From Serinicoccus sediminis (GTDB lineage Bacteria; Actinomycetota; Actinomycetes; Actinomycetales; Dermatophilaceae): a DNA stretch of 64,000 bases. How positions within the stretch are numbered: position 1 is the stretch's first letter; every line of letters begins with the position of its first letter. The notes below the pieces were generated by a model. It was not told where the DNA came from. It did not search any database and saw only the letters and a list, made by a program, of their open reading frames with translations. The stretch lies in assembly GCF_004153545.1 (NCBI RefSeq), contig NZ_SDVA01000001.1:310001-374000 (forward strand), written 5' to 3'. Below, in pieces: positions 40,337 to 50,390 of this stretch. The translations under genes were made by a program, and so were the position numbers.

Positions 40337-41518
40337 TCAGTCCTCGAAGTCGGCCTGGTAGTCGGCGAAGACCTGCGCCTCGCGCTCGACCAGCCGGTGC
40401 GGCTCGGCGTACACGTGCGCGAACATCTCCTCGTGCGGCGGGTCGGGCATCGTCTGGCACGCCTTGCGGATCCGGGCGGCGAGCCGGTCGGCCTCGGCCT
40501 GGGTCTCCTCGACCCAGGCGTCGTCGACGGCCCCGGTGCTCGTGAGGTATGCCGTCATCCGGTCGATCGGGTCCTTCGCCTTCCAGGCGTCGACCTCGGC
40601 GGAGATGCGGTACTTCGTCGGGTCGTCGGAGGTCGTGTGGGCCCCCATGCGGTAGGTGAACGCCTCGACGAGGGTCGGGCCCTGCCCGCTGCGGGCGCGG
40701 TCGAGGGCGTAGCGGCTCACGGCATAGCTGGCGAGCACGTCGTTGCCGTCGACCCGGATCCCGGGGAAGCCGAAGCCGTCGGCGCGGCGGTAGGGCGGGA
40801 TGGTGAACTGCCGGTCGTTGGGCTCGGAGATCGCCCAGTGGTTGTTCTGCACGTAGAACACGACGGGCGCGTTGGTCACCGCGGCGAAGACGAGCGACTC
40901 GTTGAAGTCGCCCTGCGCGGTGCCGCCGTCACCGGTGAACGCCATGACGGCGGTGTCCCGCTCGGGGTCGCCGGTGCCGACCGCGCCGTCCCGGTCCACG
41001 CCCATGGCGTAGCCGACGGCGTGCAGCATCTGGTTGCCGATGACGATGGTGTAGAGGTGGAAGTTGTTGTCGTTGGAGTCCCACCCGCCGTGGTTGACCC
41101 CCCGGAACATGCCGAGCAGGTTCTCCGGGTCCACCCCCTTGCACCAGGCCACGCCGTGCTCGCGGTAGCCGGGGAAGGCGTAGTCCTGCGGCCTCATCGC
41201 CCGCCCGGGACCGACCTGGGCGGCCTCCTGGCCGAGCAGGCTGGGCCACAGCCCGAGCTCGCCCTGGCGCTGCAGCGCGAACCCTTCGGCGTCGACGCGA
41301 CGGACCAGGATGAGGTCGCGCAGCAGCCCGCGCAGGTCGTCGTCGTCGAGGTCGTCGAGGTATGCGGCGTACGGCTCGGTCTGCGGGGTCACCTCCAGCC
41401 GGGTGCCGTCCGCGGCGAGGAACTGGACCATGTCCGGCCCGCCGTCGGTGATGTCCCGCTCCGGTGGTGCGTGGCCGGTGGGGGTGGCGCCCTCCGGCGC
41501 GACCTCGTCGTCGCTCAC
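40337..41518 (-). CDS. bkdA: Branched-chain 2-oxoacid dehydrogenase E1 component, alpha subunit
   Basis: 393 residues. The TPP motif GDGGTAQGDFNESLVFAAVTNAPVVFYVQNN (in parts) is intact; phosphate/TPP contacts lie in the MGAHTTSDDPTKYR loop, and FPGYREHGVAWCKG precedes the active site. It begins with a ~70-residue variable N terminus. GTG start at 41518 with AAGGAG and a 7-nt TTTTTGG spacer. The complex converts the oxoacids of Val, Leu and Ile to acyl-CoAs; the propionyl-CoA formed later feeds the mutase operon at 43.7 kb. Confidence 0.92.
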   Translation of the reverse strand: MSDDEVAPEGATPTGHAPPERDITDGGPDMVQFLAADGTRLEVTPQTEPYAAYLDDLDDDDLRGLLRDLILVRRVDAEGFALQRQGELGLWPSLLGQEAAQVGPGRAMRPQDYAFPGYREHGVAWCKGVDPENLLGMFRGVNHGGWDSNDNNFHLYTIVIGNQMLHAVGYAMGVDRDGAVGTGDPERDTAVMAFTGDGGTAQGDFNESLVFAAVTNAPVVFYVQNNHWAISEPNDRQFTIPPYRRADGFGFPGIRVDGNDVLASYAVSRYALDRARSGQGPTLVEAFTYRMGAHTTSDDPTKYRISAEVDAWKAKDPIDRMTAYLTSTGAVDDAWVEETQAEADRLAARIRKACQTMPDPPHEEMFAHVYAEPHRLVEREAQVFADYQADFED

Positions 41519-41651
41519 CCAAAAACTCCTTCTGCCGTTGACCTGGCCGGAACGTTACCGCAGACGTCAACCTGACCTCGGGGCACCGGGCACGCCCCGG
41601 CGCCGGGCGGCCCGGGCCCGGGTGGCACGAGCCTCCGGCGATCCCGTGGGC

Positions 41652-42035
41652 TCAGGCCCGCTCGCGCCCGTCCGGGAGCAGCATGCTCACGAACAGCGAG
41701 ACGATCGAGATGATGATCGACCCGAGGACGGCGTCCCAGAAGAAGTCGTCGACGCTGAAGTTGAGACCGAGGACACCGGACAGCCAGGACGTCAGCAGCA
41801 GCATGAGCGCGTTGATGACGACGAGGAAGAGCCCGAGGGTCAGCACGATGAGCGGCAGCGAGAGCAGCTGGACCAGCGGGCGGACGACGGCGTTGACGAG
41901 GCCGAAGACGAGCGCGACACCGATGATGGTGAGCAGCTGCGACACGCCCTGCCCGCCGAACTCGATGCCGGAGACGATGGCGGAGGCGACCCAGAGGGCG
42001 ACACCGTTGGCGACGATCGTGGCGAGGAGCTTCAT
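41652..42035 (-). CDS. Phage-holin-family-IV-like small membrane protein
   Basis: 127 residues, four helices ([75 protein letters not shown]). The [24 protein letters not shown] pattern (in parts) defines the YvlD/mycobacteriophage-holin-like family, widespread as chromosomal housekeeping genes without phage context. Function unknown. Confidence 0.85.
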   Translation of the reverse strand: MKLLATIVANGVALWVASAIVSGIEFGGQGVSQLLTIIGVALVFGLVNAVVRPLVQLLSLPLIVLTLGLFLVVINALMLLLTSWLSGVLGLNFSVDDFFWDAVLGSIIISIVSLFVSMLLPDGRERA

Positions 42036-42064
42036 ACCCGCATCGTCCCACGGGAGGGCGTGGC

Positions 42065-42070
42065 TACGCT
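42065..42070 (+). promoter_or_regulatory. -10 element of leaderless hisC-like promoter
   Basis: TACGCT, exactly six bases before the ATG at 42077, the same hexamer and spacing as the etfD-like promoter. Confidence 0.55.
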
Positions 42071-42076
42071 GACCTC

Positions 42077-43168
42077 ATGACCGAGCAGCCCTGCCCCGTC
42101 CGCCTGCGCTCCGCCCTGGCCGGTGTCCCCGCGTACGTCCCGGGGAAGCCGCCGGCGCCGGTCGAGGGGGTCACCGCCTACAAGATCTCCTCCAACGAGA
42201 ACCCGCACCCCCCGCTGCCCTCGGTGCTGGACGCGATCTCGCGGGCCGCGCAGGACGTCAACCGCTACCCGGACATGGGCGTGGTGGCGCTCACCGAGGC
42301 GCTGGCCGCCGACCTCGGCGTGCCGGCCGGGCACGTCGCCACCGGCACCGGCAGCGTCGCCGTCCTCACCCAGCTCGTCGCGATCACCTGCGACCCGGGC
42401 GACGAGGTGGTCTACGCCTGGCGCAGCTTCGAGGCATACCCGATCGTCGTCGCGCTCTCCGGTGCGACCTCGGTGCAGGTGCCGCTGGACCAGGACGCCC
42501 GGCACGACCTGGACGCGATGGCCGACGCCATCACCGAGCGCACCCGGCTGGTGCTCGTCTGCACCCCCAACAACCCGACCGGCCCGGCGGTCCGCGCCGA
42601 CGAGCTCGAGGCCTTCCTCGACCGGGTGCCCACCGACGTGCTCGTCGTCATCGACGAGGCCTACCTCGAGTTCACCACCGAGGAGTCGGTGCCGGACGCG
42701 CTCGCCGTCGCCGAGGCGCGGGCCAACGTCGTGGTGCTGCGCACCTTCTCCAAGGCCTACGGGCTGGCCGGGCTGCGGGTGGGGTATGCCGTGGCGCACC
42801 CCGAGATCGCGACCGCCCTGCGCAAGGCGGCGACGCCGTTCGGGGTGACCGACCTGGCGCAGCAGGCGGCGATCGCGAGCCTCGAGGCGCGGGACGAGCT
42901 GCTGGCGCGGGTCGAGGAGCTGGTGGCCGAGCGTGACCGGGTCGTTGCGGCCCTGCGCGAGCAGGGGTGGGACGTGCCGCAGGCGCAGGGCAACTTCTGC
43001 TGGCTGCCGCTCGCCGACGACGCCGTGCCCTTCGCCCAGGCGGCCCAGGCCCGCGGGCTCATGGTGCGCCCGTTCGCCGGCGACGGGGTCCGGTGCACCA
43101 TCGGCGAGACCGAGGCCAACGACCGGCTGCTGGACGTGGCGCGGGAGTGGCTGTCGACGCGCGCCTGA
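42077..43168 (+). CDS. Histidinol-phosphate / aromatic amino acid aminotransferase
   Basis: 363 residues, fold-type I PLP enzyme. Key blocks: [41 protein letters not shown] and the Schiff-base lysine in [17 protein letters not shown]. An isolated copy away from a his operon and the sequence style ([17 protein letters not shown]) match the actinobacterial 'Pat' aromatic aminotransferase as well as HisC; sequence alone does not separate them. Confidence 0.9.
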   Translation: MTEQPCPVRLRSALAGVPAYVPGKPPAPVEGVTAYKISSNENPHPPLPSVLDAISRAAQDVNRYPDMGVVALTEALAADLGVPAGHVATGTGSVAVLTQLVAITCDPGDEVVYAWRSFEAYPIVVALSGATSVQVPLDQDARHDLDAMADAITERTRLVLVCTPNNPTGPAVRADELEAFLDRVPTDVLVVIDEAYLEFTTEESVPDALAVAEARANVVVLRTFSKAYGLAGLRVGYAVAHPEIATALRKAATPFGVTDLAQQAAIASLEARDELLARVEELVAERDRVVAALREQGWDVPQAQGNFCWLPLADDAVPFAQAAQARGLMVRPFAGDGVRCTIGETEANDRLLDVAREWLSTRA

Positions 43169-43191
43169 AGGGGCGGGTCTGAGGACGCTCC

Positions 43192-43590
43192 TCAGGTGTG
43201 CCGGTTGCCGAGCATCCGCCGGGTGACCGTCGCGACGACGTACGTCATCACCCAGCTGGTGACCGCGACGATCACCGTCGGCACCAGCACCCCCTGGCCC
43301 TGCTGGGCCACCGCGAGGCCGAAGAACCACGGCACGGTCATCCCGAGCGACCCGGCCGTGGCCATCATCCAGCCGCGGCCACGGGGACCGGCGATGAGCT
43401 GGGCGGCGACCGCCATGACGGCGAGGTTGCCGTAGGCCATGAGGACCTGGAAGACCTCGCCGGACCCTCGTTGCACGCTCCAGGACTGGCCGGCCACCCA
43501 GGCGAGGATGCCGCCGAGCAGCATGACCGGGATGCCCTTGCGCAGGGAGCCGGTGGCCACGGCGGTGGAGCCGTGGGGGGAGAGAGTCAT
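43192..43590 (-). CDS. Hypothetical membrane protein (four helices)
   Basis: 132 residues with helices at about 20-38, 48-68, 78-95 and 100-121 (IPVMLLGGILAWVAG; VLMAYGNLAVMAVAAQLIAG; MMATAGSLGMTVPWFFGLAV; VLVPTVIVAVTSWVMTYVV). GGAGG is well placed before the ATG. No family recognised; divergent from mutA, so possibly under the same control region. Confidence 0.7.
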   Translation of the reverse strand: MTLSPHGSTAVATGSLRKGIPVMLLGGILAWVAGQSWSVQRGSGEVFQVLMAYGNLAVMAVAAQLIAGPRGRGWMMATAGSLGMTVPWFFGLAVAQQGQGVLVPTVIVAVTSWVMTYVVATVTRRMLGNRHT

Positions 43591-43696
43591 CGGGCCTCCT
43601 TCGGTCCCTCCACAGTAGTCGGCCGCGCGGCGGGCGGGTCGGGCGCGACGCTACGATCCAGGTGACGTGTCCGTCACTCGAGGGAGAGCGCAACCG

Positions 43697-45592
43697 ATGG
43701 AGGAGCCGATCCAGCCGGCCGAGGACGTCGTCGACGCGATGCCCGAGGTGCTCGACCTGGCCTCCTCCTTCCCCGAGGTGACGCGGGAGCAGTGGGAGGA
43801 GCAGGCCGTCCGGGTGCTCAACCGCAGACGCCCCGCCGACCGCCAGCTCTCCGCCGAGCAGTGCCTCGACGCCCTGCGCACCCGCACCGTCGACGGGCTG
43901 ACGATCGAGCCGCTCTACCCCTCCTCGGAGGGTGACCTGGGGCAGCCGGGCGTCGCGCCGTTCCGCCGGGGCACCACGGTCCGGACCGGGGGCGCGTGGG
44001 ACGTGCGGGCCCTGCACGACGACCCGGACACCACCGCCGGCGCGGACGCGGTGCTGGCCGACCTCGAGCGCGGCGCCACCTCGCTGTGGGTCGAGGTCGG
44101 GGCCGGCGCGGTCGCGCCGAGCGACCTCGGTCGGCTCCTCTCGGGCGTCGAGCTGGGCCTCGCGCCCGTCGTCGTCTCCAGCGAGGACGACCAGGGCACC
44201 GCGGCGCGCGCGCTGCTCGCCGTCTCCGTCGAGCGCGGTGTGCCGCTCGCCCCGGGCAGCAACCTCGGCCTCGACCCGGTGGCGCACGCCGCGATCACCG
44301 GGAGGCCGGTCGACGTCGCGGGGGTCGGTGAGCTGGCCGCCTACGTCCGCACCCGGCACCCCGGGGTCCGGGCGGTGACCGTCGACGGATGCGTCTACCA
44401 CGACGCGGGCGGCTCCGACGTCGACGAGCTGGCGCTGAGCGTGGCCGCCGGGATCGCCCACCTGCGCATCCTGGACGCCGCCGGGGTCGGGCCGGCGCAG
44501 GCCGCCGACCAGGTGGACTTCCGCGTCTCGGCGGGCGCCGACCAGTTCCTCACCATCGCCCGGCTCCGGGCGCTGCGGGTGCTGTGGGCCCGGGTGCTCC
44601 AGGAGTGCGGGGTGCCGGAGCGGCAGCGAGGGGCGCGCCAGCACGCGGTGACCTCGTGGCGGATGCTCACCCGGGACGACCCGTGGGTCAACATGCTGCG
44701 CGCGACGACCGCCACCTTCGCCGCGGCGGTCGGGGGCGCCGAGGCCGTCACTGTGCTGCCCTTCGACCACGTGCACGGCTTCCCCGACGCCTTCTCCCGC
44801 CGGGTGGCCCGCAACACGCAGGTGGTGCTGGCCGAGGAGGCCGGGATCGGCCGGGTCACCGACCCCGCCGGGGGGTCGGGTTACGTCGAGTCGCTCACCG
44901 ACGACCTCGCCGCACGGGCCTGGGAGGTGGTGCAGCGGGTCGAGGCCGAGGGCGGTCTCGTGCACGCGCTCGACCACTCGTCGCTCGTGCAGGACCTGCT
45001 CGCCGCGAGCCGGGAGGAGCGGGCCCGGCGGGTCGCGGACCGCACCGCCCCCATCACCGGTGTCAGCAGCTTCCCCGCGGTCGACGAGACCCCCCTGGTG
45101 CGCGTGCCCCGGCCCGCGCGGGCCACCGGCGGGCTGCCGCGCGTCCGGGACGCCGCTGTCTTCGAGGCCCTGCGCGACCGGTCCTCCGCCCACGCCGAGC
45201 GGCACGGCGCACCCCCGCAGGTGCTGCTCGCCGGGATCGGCGCCCGGCGCGACTTCGGCGCCCGGGAGACCTTCACCACCAGCCTCCTCGCGGCCGCCGG
45301 CATCCGGGGGAACCTTGTAGAGGGCACCGACCCTCAGGTCTTCGCGACCGCGCTGCAGGAGCTCGGCCCGCCCGTGGCGATCCTCACCTCCTCCGCCGAC
45401 CGCTACGCCGAGCACGGCCCCGCCGTCGCCCGCGCCCTCCGGGAGGCCGGCGCGCGCCGGGTGCTCCTCGCCGGCTCCGAGCGCGAGCTGGGCAGCGACG
45501 CCGCGCCCCTCGTCGACGGCACGGTGCGGGCCGGCATGGACGTGGTCGCCTTCCTCGACGGCCTGCTCGACACCCTGGAGGTGGCCCGATGA
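43697..45592 (+). CDS. mutA: Methylmalonyl-CoA mutase small (beta) subunit
   Basis: 631 residues. TIM-barrel mutase fold ([51 protein letters not shown], in parts) followed by a degenerate cobalamin-like domain lacking DxHxxG, as expected for the non-catalytic subunit. It pairs with MutB. TACGAT at 43652-43657 and GGGAGAG before the ATG indicate a leadered transcript. An in-frame upstream GTG exists but lacks an SD. It ends in an ATGA overlap with mutB. Confidence 0.94.
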   Translation: MEEPIQPAEDVVDAMPEVLDLASSFPEVTREQWEEQAVRVLNRRRPADRQLSAEQCLDALRTRTVDGLTIEPLYPSSEGDLGQPGVAPFRRGTTVRTGGAWDVRALHDDPDTTAGADAVLADLERGATSLWVEVGAGAVAPSDLGRLLSGVELGLAPVVVSSEDDQGTAARALLAVSVERGVPLAPGSNLGLDPVAHAAITGRPVDVAGVGELAAYVRTRHPGVRAVTVDGCVYHDAGGSDVDELALSVAAGIAHLRILDAAGVGPAQAADQVDFRVSAGADQFLTIARLRALRVLWARVLQECGVPERQRGARQHAVTSWRMLTRDDPWVNMLRATTATFAAAVGGAEAVTVLPFDHVHGFPDAFSRRVARNTQVVLAEEAGIGRVTDPAGGSGYVESLTDDLAARAWEVVQRVEAEGGLVHALDHSSLVQDLLAASREERARRVADRTAPITGVSSFPAVDETPLVRVPRPARATGGLPRVRDAAVFEALRDRSSAHAERHGAPPQVLLAGIGARRDFGARETFTTSLLAAAGIRGNLVEGTDPQVFATALQELGPPVAILTSSADRYAEHGPAVARALREAGARRVLLAGSERELGSDAAPLVDGTVRAGMDVVAFLDGLLDTLEVAR

Positions 45593-47952
45593 CCATCCCC
45601 GACTTCAGCCAGGTCCCGCTCTCCCCTCACCCCGACCGAGCGTCGCGAATGGTTGCTCCCGAGCCCGACCGAGCGTCGCGAATGGTTGCTCCCGACCCGG
45701 CGTCCGACCCGGCGTCCGACGACCGGGCCGGCGGCACGGCATACCCCGAGCTGCCCGAGCCGTGGCACACCCCCGAGCACATCGAGGTCGCCCCGGTCTA
45801 CGGGCAGGACGACCTGGCGCCGCTGGACTTCCTGCGCACCTGGCCGGGGCTGCCGCCGTTCCTGCGCGGGCCTTACCCGACGATGTACGTCAACCAGCCG
45901 TGGACCATCCGGCAGTACGCCGGCTTCTCCACCGCGCAGGAGTCCAACGCGTTCTACCGGCGCAACCTCGCGGCCGGCCAGAAGGGGCTGTCGGTCGCCT
46001 TCGACCTCGCCACCCACCGCGGTTACGACTCCGACCACCCGCGGGTCGAGGGCGACGTGGGCATGGCCGGGGTGGCGATCGACTCGATCCTCGACATGCG
46101 CCAGCTCTTCGACGGCATCCCGCTGGACCAGATGTCCGTCTCGATGACCATGAACGGCGCCGTGCTGCCGGTGCTCGCGCTGTATGTCGTGGCCGCCGAG
46201 GAGCAAGGGGTGGCACCGGAGCAGCTCTCGGGGACGATCCAGAACGACATCCTCAAGGAGTTCATGGTCCGCAACACCTACATCTACCCGCCGGGGCCGT
46301 CGATGCGGATCATCTCCGACATCTTCGCGTTCACCAGCGCGCGGATGCCGCGGTTCAACTCCATCTCGATCTCCGGCTACCACATCCAGGAGGCCGGGGC
46401 CACGGCCGACCTCGAGCTCGCCTACACCCTGGCGGACGGGGTGGAGTACCTCCGCGCCGGCCAGGCCGCCGGGCTCGACGTCGACGCCTTCGCACCGCGG
46501 CTGTCCTTCTTCTGGGGCATCGGGATGAACTTCGCGATGGAGGTCGCCAAGCTGCGCGCGGCCCGCCTGCTCTGGGCGCGGCTCGTGCAGCGCTTCGGCG
46601 CGCAGGACCCGAAGTCGCTGTCGCTGCGCACGCACAGCCAGACCTCCGGCTGGTCGCTCACCGCGCAGGACGTCTACAACAACGTCACCCGCACCTGCAT
46701 CGAGGCGATGGCGGCGACCCAGGGGCATACCCAGTCGCTGCACACCAACGCCCTCGACGAGGCGATCGCGCTGCCGACCGACTTCAGCGCGCGCATCGCC
46801 CGCAACACCCAGCTGTTCCTGCAGCAGGAGTCGGGCACCACCCGGGTCATCGACCCGTGGGGCGGCAGCGCCTACGTCGAGCGGCTCACCCACGACCTGG
46901 CGCGCGCCGCGTGGGCGCACATCGAGGAGGTCGAGGAGGCCGGGGGTATGGCGTCGGCCATCGAGGCGGGCATCCCCAAGATGCGGGTCGAGGAGGCGGC
47001 GGCGCGCACCCAGGCGCGGATCGACGGCGGCACGCAGCCGCTCGTCGGGGTCAACCGGTATCCCCTGGAGCAGCCCGAGAGCCTCGACGTGCTCAAGATC
47101 GACAACGCGCAGGTCCGGCGCGACCAGCTGGCCAAGCTGGAGCGGCTGCGCGCCGAGCGCGACGAGGACGCCTGCCGGGCGGCGCTGGCGACGCTCACCG
47201 AGGGTGCCCGGGCGGCGGTGGAGGACGGCAGCGAGCCGGACCCGGGCGACCTGTCGCAGAACCTCCTCGCCCTGGCCATCGACGCCGCCCGGGCGCACGC
47301 CACCGTCGGGGAGATCTCGGACGCGATGGAGGAGGTCTTCGGGCGCTACACCGCGCAGGTGCGGACCATCAGCGGTGTCTACGCGAAGGAAGCCATGGGA
47401 TCGAGCGGGACGGGGTCGCTGGAGCGGACGCTGGCGCTGGTGGAGGAGTTCGAGGCGGCCGAGGGCCGGCGGCCGCGGATCCTCGTGGCCAAGATGGGCC
47501 AGGACGGGCACGACCGGGGTCAGAAGGTCATCGCCACCGCCTTCGCCGACCTGGGCTTCGACGTCGACGTCGGCCCGCTCTTCCAGACCCCGGCCGAGGC
47601 CGCCCGGCAGGCGGTCGAGGGCGACGTGCACGTCGTCGGGGTGTCGTCGCTGGCCGCGGGTCACCTCTACCTCGTGCCGGCCCTGCGGCGGGAGCTCGAC
47701 GAGCTGGGCCGGGAGGACATGATGATCGTCGTCGGCGGCGTCATCCCCGAGGGCGACATGGCGCAGCTGCACGAGCTGGGCGCCGACGCGATCTACCCCC
47801 CGGGCACCGTGATCCCCGTCGCCGCCGCCGAGCTGGTGCGGCAGCTGGCCGAGCGGCTCGGGCACGCGGGTGGCACGGACGCCGGCGACATCCCGGACGA
47901 CGACACGTCACACGGCGGCGACGACTCTCAGGGTGGTCGCCCGGGTGCCTAG
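45589..47952 (+). CDS. mutB: Methylmalonyl-CoA mutase large (alpha) subunit
   Basis: 787 residues, adenosylcobalamin-dependent. It converts (R)-methylmalonyl-CoA to succinyl-CoA. TIM barrel with [20 protein letters not shown] (in parts), [16 protein letters not shown] and [13 protein letters not shown]; the C-terminal B12 domain has D639-x-H641-xx-G644 in [10 protein letters not shown]. The first ~40 residues include two tandem 11-mers ([12 protein letters not shown]) that are not part of the fold and are encoded by family A repeat DNA. The stop is overlapped by meaB. Confidence 0.97.
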   Translation: MTIPDFSQVPLSPHPDRASRMVAPEPDRASRMVAPDPASDPASDDRAGGTAYPELPEPWHTPEHIEVAPVYGQDDLAPLDFLRTWPGLPPFLRGPYPTMYVNQPWTIRQYAGFSTAQESNAFYRRNLAAGQKGLSVAFDLATHRGYDSDHPRVEGDVGMAGVAIDSILDMRQLFDGIPLDQMSVSMTMNGAVLPVLALYVVAAEEQGVAPEQLSGTIQNDILKEFMVRNTYIYPPGPSMRIISDIFAFTSARMPRFNSISISGYHIQEAGATADLELAYTLADGVEYLRAGQAAGLDVDAFAPRLSFFWGIGMNFAMEVAKLRAARLLWARLVQRFGAQDPKSLSLRTHSQTSGWSLTAQDVYNNVTRTCIEAMAATQGHTQSLHTNALDEAIALPTDFSARIARNTQLFLQQESGTTRVIDPWGGSAYVERLTHDLARAAWAHIEEVEEAGGMASAIEAGIPKMRVEEAAARTQARIDGGTQPLVGVNRYPLEQPESLDVLKIDNAQVRRDQLAKLERLRAERDEDACRAALATLTEGARAAVEDGSEPDPGDLSQNLLALAIDAARAHATVGEISDAMEEVFGRYTAQVRTISGVYAKEAMGSSGTGSLERTLALVEEFEAAEGRRPRILVAKMGQDGHDRGQKVIATAFADLGFDVDVGPLFQTPAEAARQAVEGDVHVVGVSSLAAGHLYLVPALRRELDELGREDMMIVVGGVIPEGDMAQLHELGADAIYPPGTVIPVAAAELVRQLAERLGHAGGTDAGDIPDDDTSHGGDDSQGGRPGA
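45631..45696. repeat. Family A tandem repeat, locus 4 (inside mutB, 33-bp units)
   Basis: CCCGACCGAG begins at 45631 and 45664: two units of exactly 33 bp encoding [11 protein letters not shown] and [11 protein letters not shown]. On the minus strand the unit reads AACCATTCGCGACGCTCGGT, the same core as the loci at 14.9, 22.8 and 38.5 kb but in the opposite coding orientation to that in bkdC. Confidence 0.9.
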
Positions 47953-49021
47953 GCCGGTCGACGTCGACGACCTGGCCCAGGGCGTCGCCTCCGGCTCCCG
48001 CGCGCACCTCGCGCGGGCGATCACGCTGGTCGAGTCCACCCACCCCGACCACCGCGCTGCCGCCCGTGACCTGCTGCGGCGGTTGACGCCGGGCACGGGC
48101 GACACCGCATACCCCCAGGTCGGGAGTGACGCACCCGGGTCCGAGCCCACCCCTCCCACCCCCTCGGTGCGCCTGGGCATCTCGGGGGTGCCGGGTGCGG
48201 GCAAGTCGACGTTCATCAACGCGCTCGGGCTGCGGCTCATCGAGGACGGCCACCGGGTGGCCGTGCTGGCGGTCGACCCGTCCTCGGCGCGTTCGGGCGG
48301 GTCGATCCTCGGCGACCGGACCCGGATGGGCGAGCTGTCCTCCTCCCCCGACGCCTTCGTGCGCCCCTCGCCGACCGGTCTGCACCTCGGCGGTGTCGCC
48401 CGGGCCACGCGGGAGTCGATGATCGTCGTGGAGGCAGCCGGGTTCGACGTCGTCGTCGTCGAGACCGTCGGGGTGGGCCAGTCCGAGGTCGCCGTCGCGG
48501 AGATGGTCGACACGTTCCTGCTGCTGACGCTGGCCCGGGCGGGCGACCAGCTCCAGGGCATCAAGCGCGGCATCCTCGAGATCGCCGACGTCATCGCGGT
48601 CAACAAGGCGGACGGCTCGCACGTCGCGGAGGCCCGGGGCACGGCTCGCGAGCTGTCGATCGCCATGCGGCTGCTGCGGGGCGGTGAGGGCGAGCGACGC
48701 GTGCCGGTCCTCACCTGCAGCGCCCTGACCGACGACGGTCTCGACGAGGTATGGCGCGCCGTCCTCGACCACCGCGCCCACCTCGAGTCCTCGGTCGAGG
48801 GAGGGCTCGCCCGGCGGCGCGGCGAGCAGCAGCTGCAGTGGTTGTGGGCGCTGCTGCAGACCGAGCTGTGGTCGACCTTCCGGGGGACGCCGGCCGTGCG
48901 GGAGGTGGCCGGGCAGGTGGAGCGCGAGATCCGCGAGCAGCGGATCAGCGCGGTGGAGGGGGCCCAGCGGATCCTCGCAGCCTTCGGCCGGTCGGCCGCC
49001 GACCTCCCCTGGTCGCGCTGA
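47945..49021 (+). CDS. meaB: Methylmalonyl-CoA mutase-associated GTPase MeaB
   Basis: 358 residues, SIMIBI-class G protein. Walker [10 protein letters not shown] at 81-89; [38 protein letters not shown] and NKADG are intact. It chaperones cofactor loading and protects the mutase. GTG at 47945 overlaps the mutB stop by 8 nt; a GTG 12 nt upstream is possible. Confidence 0.95.
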   Translation: MPRPVDVDDLAQGVASGSRAHLARAITLVESTHPDHRAAARDLLRRLTPGTGDTAYPQVGSDAPGSEPTPPTPSVRLGISGVPGAGKSTFINALGLRLIEDGHRVAVLAVDPSSARSGGSILGDRTRMGELSSSPDAFVRPSPTGLHLGGVARATRESMIVVEAAGFDVVVVETVGVGQSEVAVAEMVDTFLLLTLARAGDQLQGIKRGILEIADVIAVNKADGSHVAEARGTARELSIAMRLLRGGEGERRVPVLTCSALTDDGLDEVWRAVLDHRAHLESSVEGGLARRRGEQQLQWLWALLQTELWSTFRGTPAVREVAGQVEREIREQRISAVEGAQRILAAFGRSAADLPWSR

Positions 49022-49164
49022 CGGACGCCGCGGCGGCCCCAGCCTCTCCTCACCCCATACCCTCCTCACCCCCGCACACGCTCCTAGCCCTCGCCCCCAC
49101 ACCCACTCCTCCCTCCCGGCCCCCACGCAGCGGCGTTCCCACGCAGACCTCGAGGTCCCCCTGC
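49022..49164. other. Pyrimidine-rich gap between meaB and DUF389 genes
   Basis: 143 nt, almost entirely C/T on the plus strand between about 49036 and 49130 (CTCCTCACCCC-type runs). It separates convergent genes. No clear hairpin is visible. Such tracts are C-rich Rho-site-like or triplex-prone; nothing firmer can be said. Confidence 0.4.
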
Positions 49165-50187
49165 TCAGTTCGGCACGGTGCCGGCGTCGATGCGCTCGCC
49201 CAACGACGTGTCGACCACGACCTCCACGCCGAGCGGGATGACGTCCCCCAGGCGGGAGACGAGGTCGGCCGTGTCAGGGACATCACCAGGGGTGCGGACC
49301 TCGACGTGCAGCTGCAGGTGCTTCCAGGTGACGTCGGTCACCTCCGAGTCCGGCACCGCGGTGATCCACTCCTCCGCGACGGTCCTGGCGTCCAGGGAGA
49401 GGTTGGCCAGGTAGACGGTGAAGGCGGTGTTGAGCAGCAGGGGCACGCTCACCAAGGTCAGCGAGATCGCCAGGACTGCTGCTGGCCTGCGCATCGTGCC
49501 GTACTTGGTCCGGCCCTCCCGCAGCGCTGCTGCGCGGCCCTCGACGGCATACCCGCAGAAGCTGAAGACCAGGGTGCCGGCGAGGACCAGGGCGACCAGG
49601 TTCGACAGGAAGAGCAGGAGCGCCCCCAGCGCCAGCGCCGTGTAGCCCTCCCCGAGGCAGACGCCGGTCACGGCGAGGGGCGGGACCAACGAGATCGAGA
49701 TCGCGACCCCGGGCAGCACCGCCGCGATGTCCCGGCGGGCCAGCGCCACCGCTCCCGCCGTCCCGGTCGCGACGGCGGCGACCAGGTCGAGCAGTCCCGG
49801 GGACGTCCGCCCCATGATCTGGTCGTTGTGCTCGATGTCGAAGGAGGTGGGCAGGGTGAGGGAGGCCAGCCACCCGATCGCGATGACCAGGGCCACACCG
49901 GACACGACGAAGAGCAGGGCCTTGGTGCGGCGGCGCTCGATGACACCGAGCGCCAGGCCCATGATCGGTTGTGACAGAGGGGCGATGATCATGGCGCCGA
50001 TGACCGTGGCCACCGAGTCCGCGAGGACACCGGCCGTGGCGATCACCCCGGAGAGGAGGAGCAAGGTCCAGAAGGCGGACTGCTTGGAGGCGGTGTCGCC
50101 CCGGTCGAGGTGCAGGTCACCAGCGAGCTCCTCGAGCGAGCGTCGCTGCGCCGGGGGGATCAGACGGTCTCGCACGGCATGAGGCAT
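49165..50187 (-). CDS. DUF389 family membrane protein
   Basis: 340 residues from the ATG at 50187. Hallmark first half: SKQSAFWTLLLLSGVIATAGVLADSVATVIGAMIIAPLSQPIMGLALG (in parts), followed by four more helices and a cytosolic C-terminal domain (residues ~270-340). Bacterial DUF389 proteins include TIGR00341/TIGR00271 membrane proteins of unknown role. An ATG 54 nt upstream is open but its codons are AT-ending, so I prefer 50187. Confidence 0.85.
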   Translation of the reverse strand: MPHAVRDRLIPPAQRRSLEELAGDLHLDRGDTASKQSAFWTLLLLSGVIATAGVLADSVATVIGAMIIAPLSQPIMGLALGVIERRRTKALLFVVSGVALVIAIGWLASLTLPTSFDIEHNDQIMGRTSPGLLDLVAAVATGTAGAVALARRDIAAVLPGVAISISLVPPLAVTGVCLGEGYTALALGALLLFLSNLVALVLAGTLVFSFCGYAVEGRAAALREGRTKYGTMRRPAAVLAISLTLVSVPLLLNTAFTVYLANLSLDARTVAEEWITAVPDSEVTDVTWKHLQLHVEVRTPGDVPDTADLVSRLGDVIPLGVEVVVDTSLGERIDAGTVPN

Positions 50188-50307
50188 GACCCATGTTCCG
50201 CCGGAGGTGACCGTCCTGGCAACAGAGCCGCAGTCACCCATCCCTCGTCCTCACCTCCTGCTCGACCAACGACGTCGTCCACACCTCGGCGCGTCGGCAG
50301 TACACCG

Positions 50308-50323
50308 TCGAACACATGTTCTA
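50308..50323 (+). promoter_or_regulatory. LexA/SOS box upstream of the DUF222-HNH gene
   Basis: TCGAACACATGTTCTA matches the mycobacterial/actinobacterial LexA site TCGAAC-N4-GTTCGA with one mismatch. TATTAT at 50322-50327 (a possible -10) overlaps its right end, so bound LexA would block transcription. In M. tuberculosis several 13E12-family genes carry SOS boxes. Confidence 0.7.
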
Positions 50324-50390
50324 TTATAGAGGTAGATCGACACCGCGGTCGTCACCGGATGTGGCGTCCTCTCGGGAAGGGGGTGCGATC

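Noticed and set aside
41652-42035. Prophage marker (phage-holin family gene)
   Set aside because: The four-helix family is common as a lone chromosomal gene, and no other phage gene, integrase or att site is nearby.
43697-45592. MutA as a broken mutase because the B12 DxHxxG motif is missing
   Set aside because: The small subunit normally has a degenerate cobalamin domain and no DxHxxG; the catalytic subunit is MutB.
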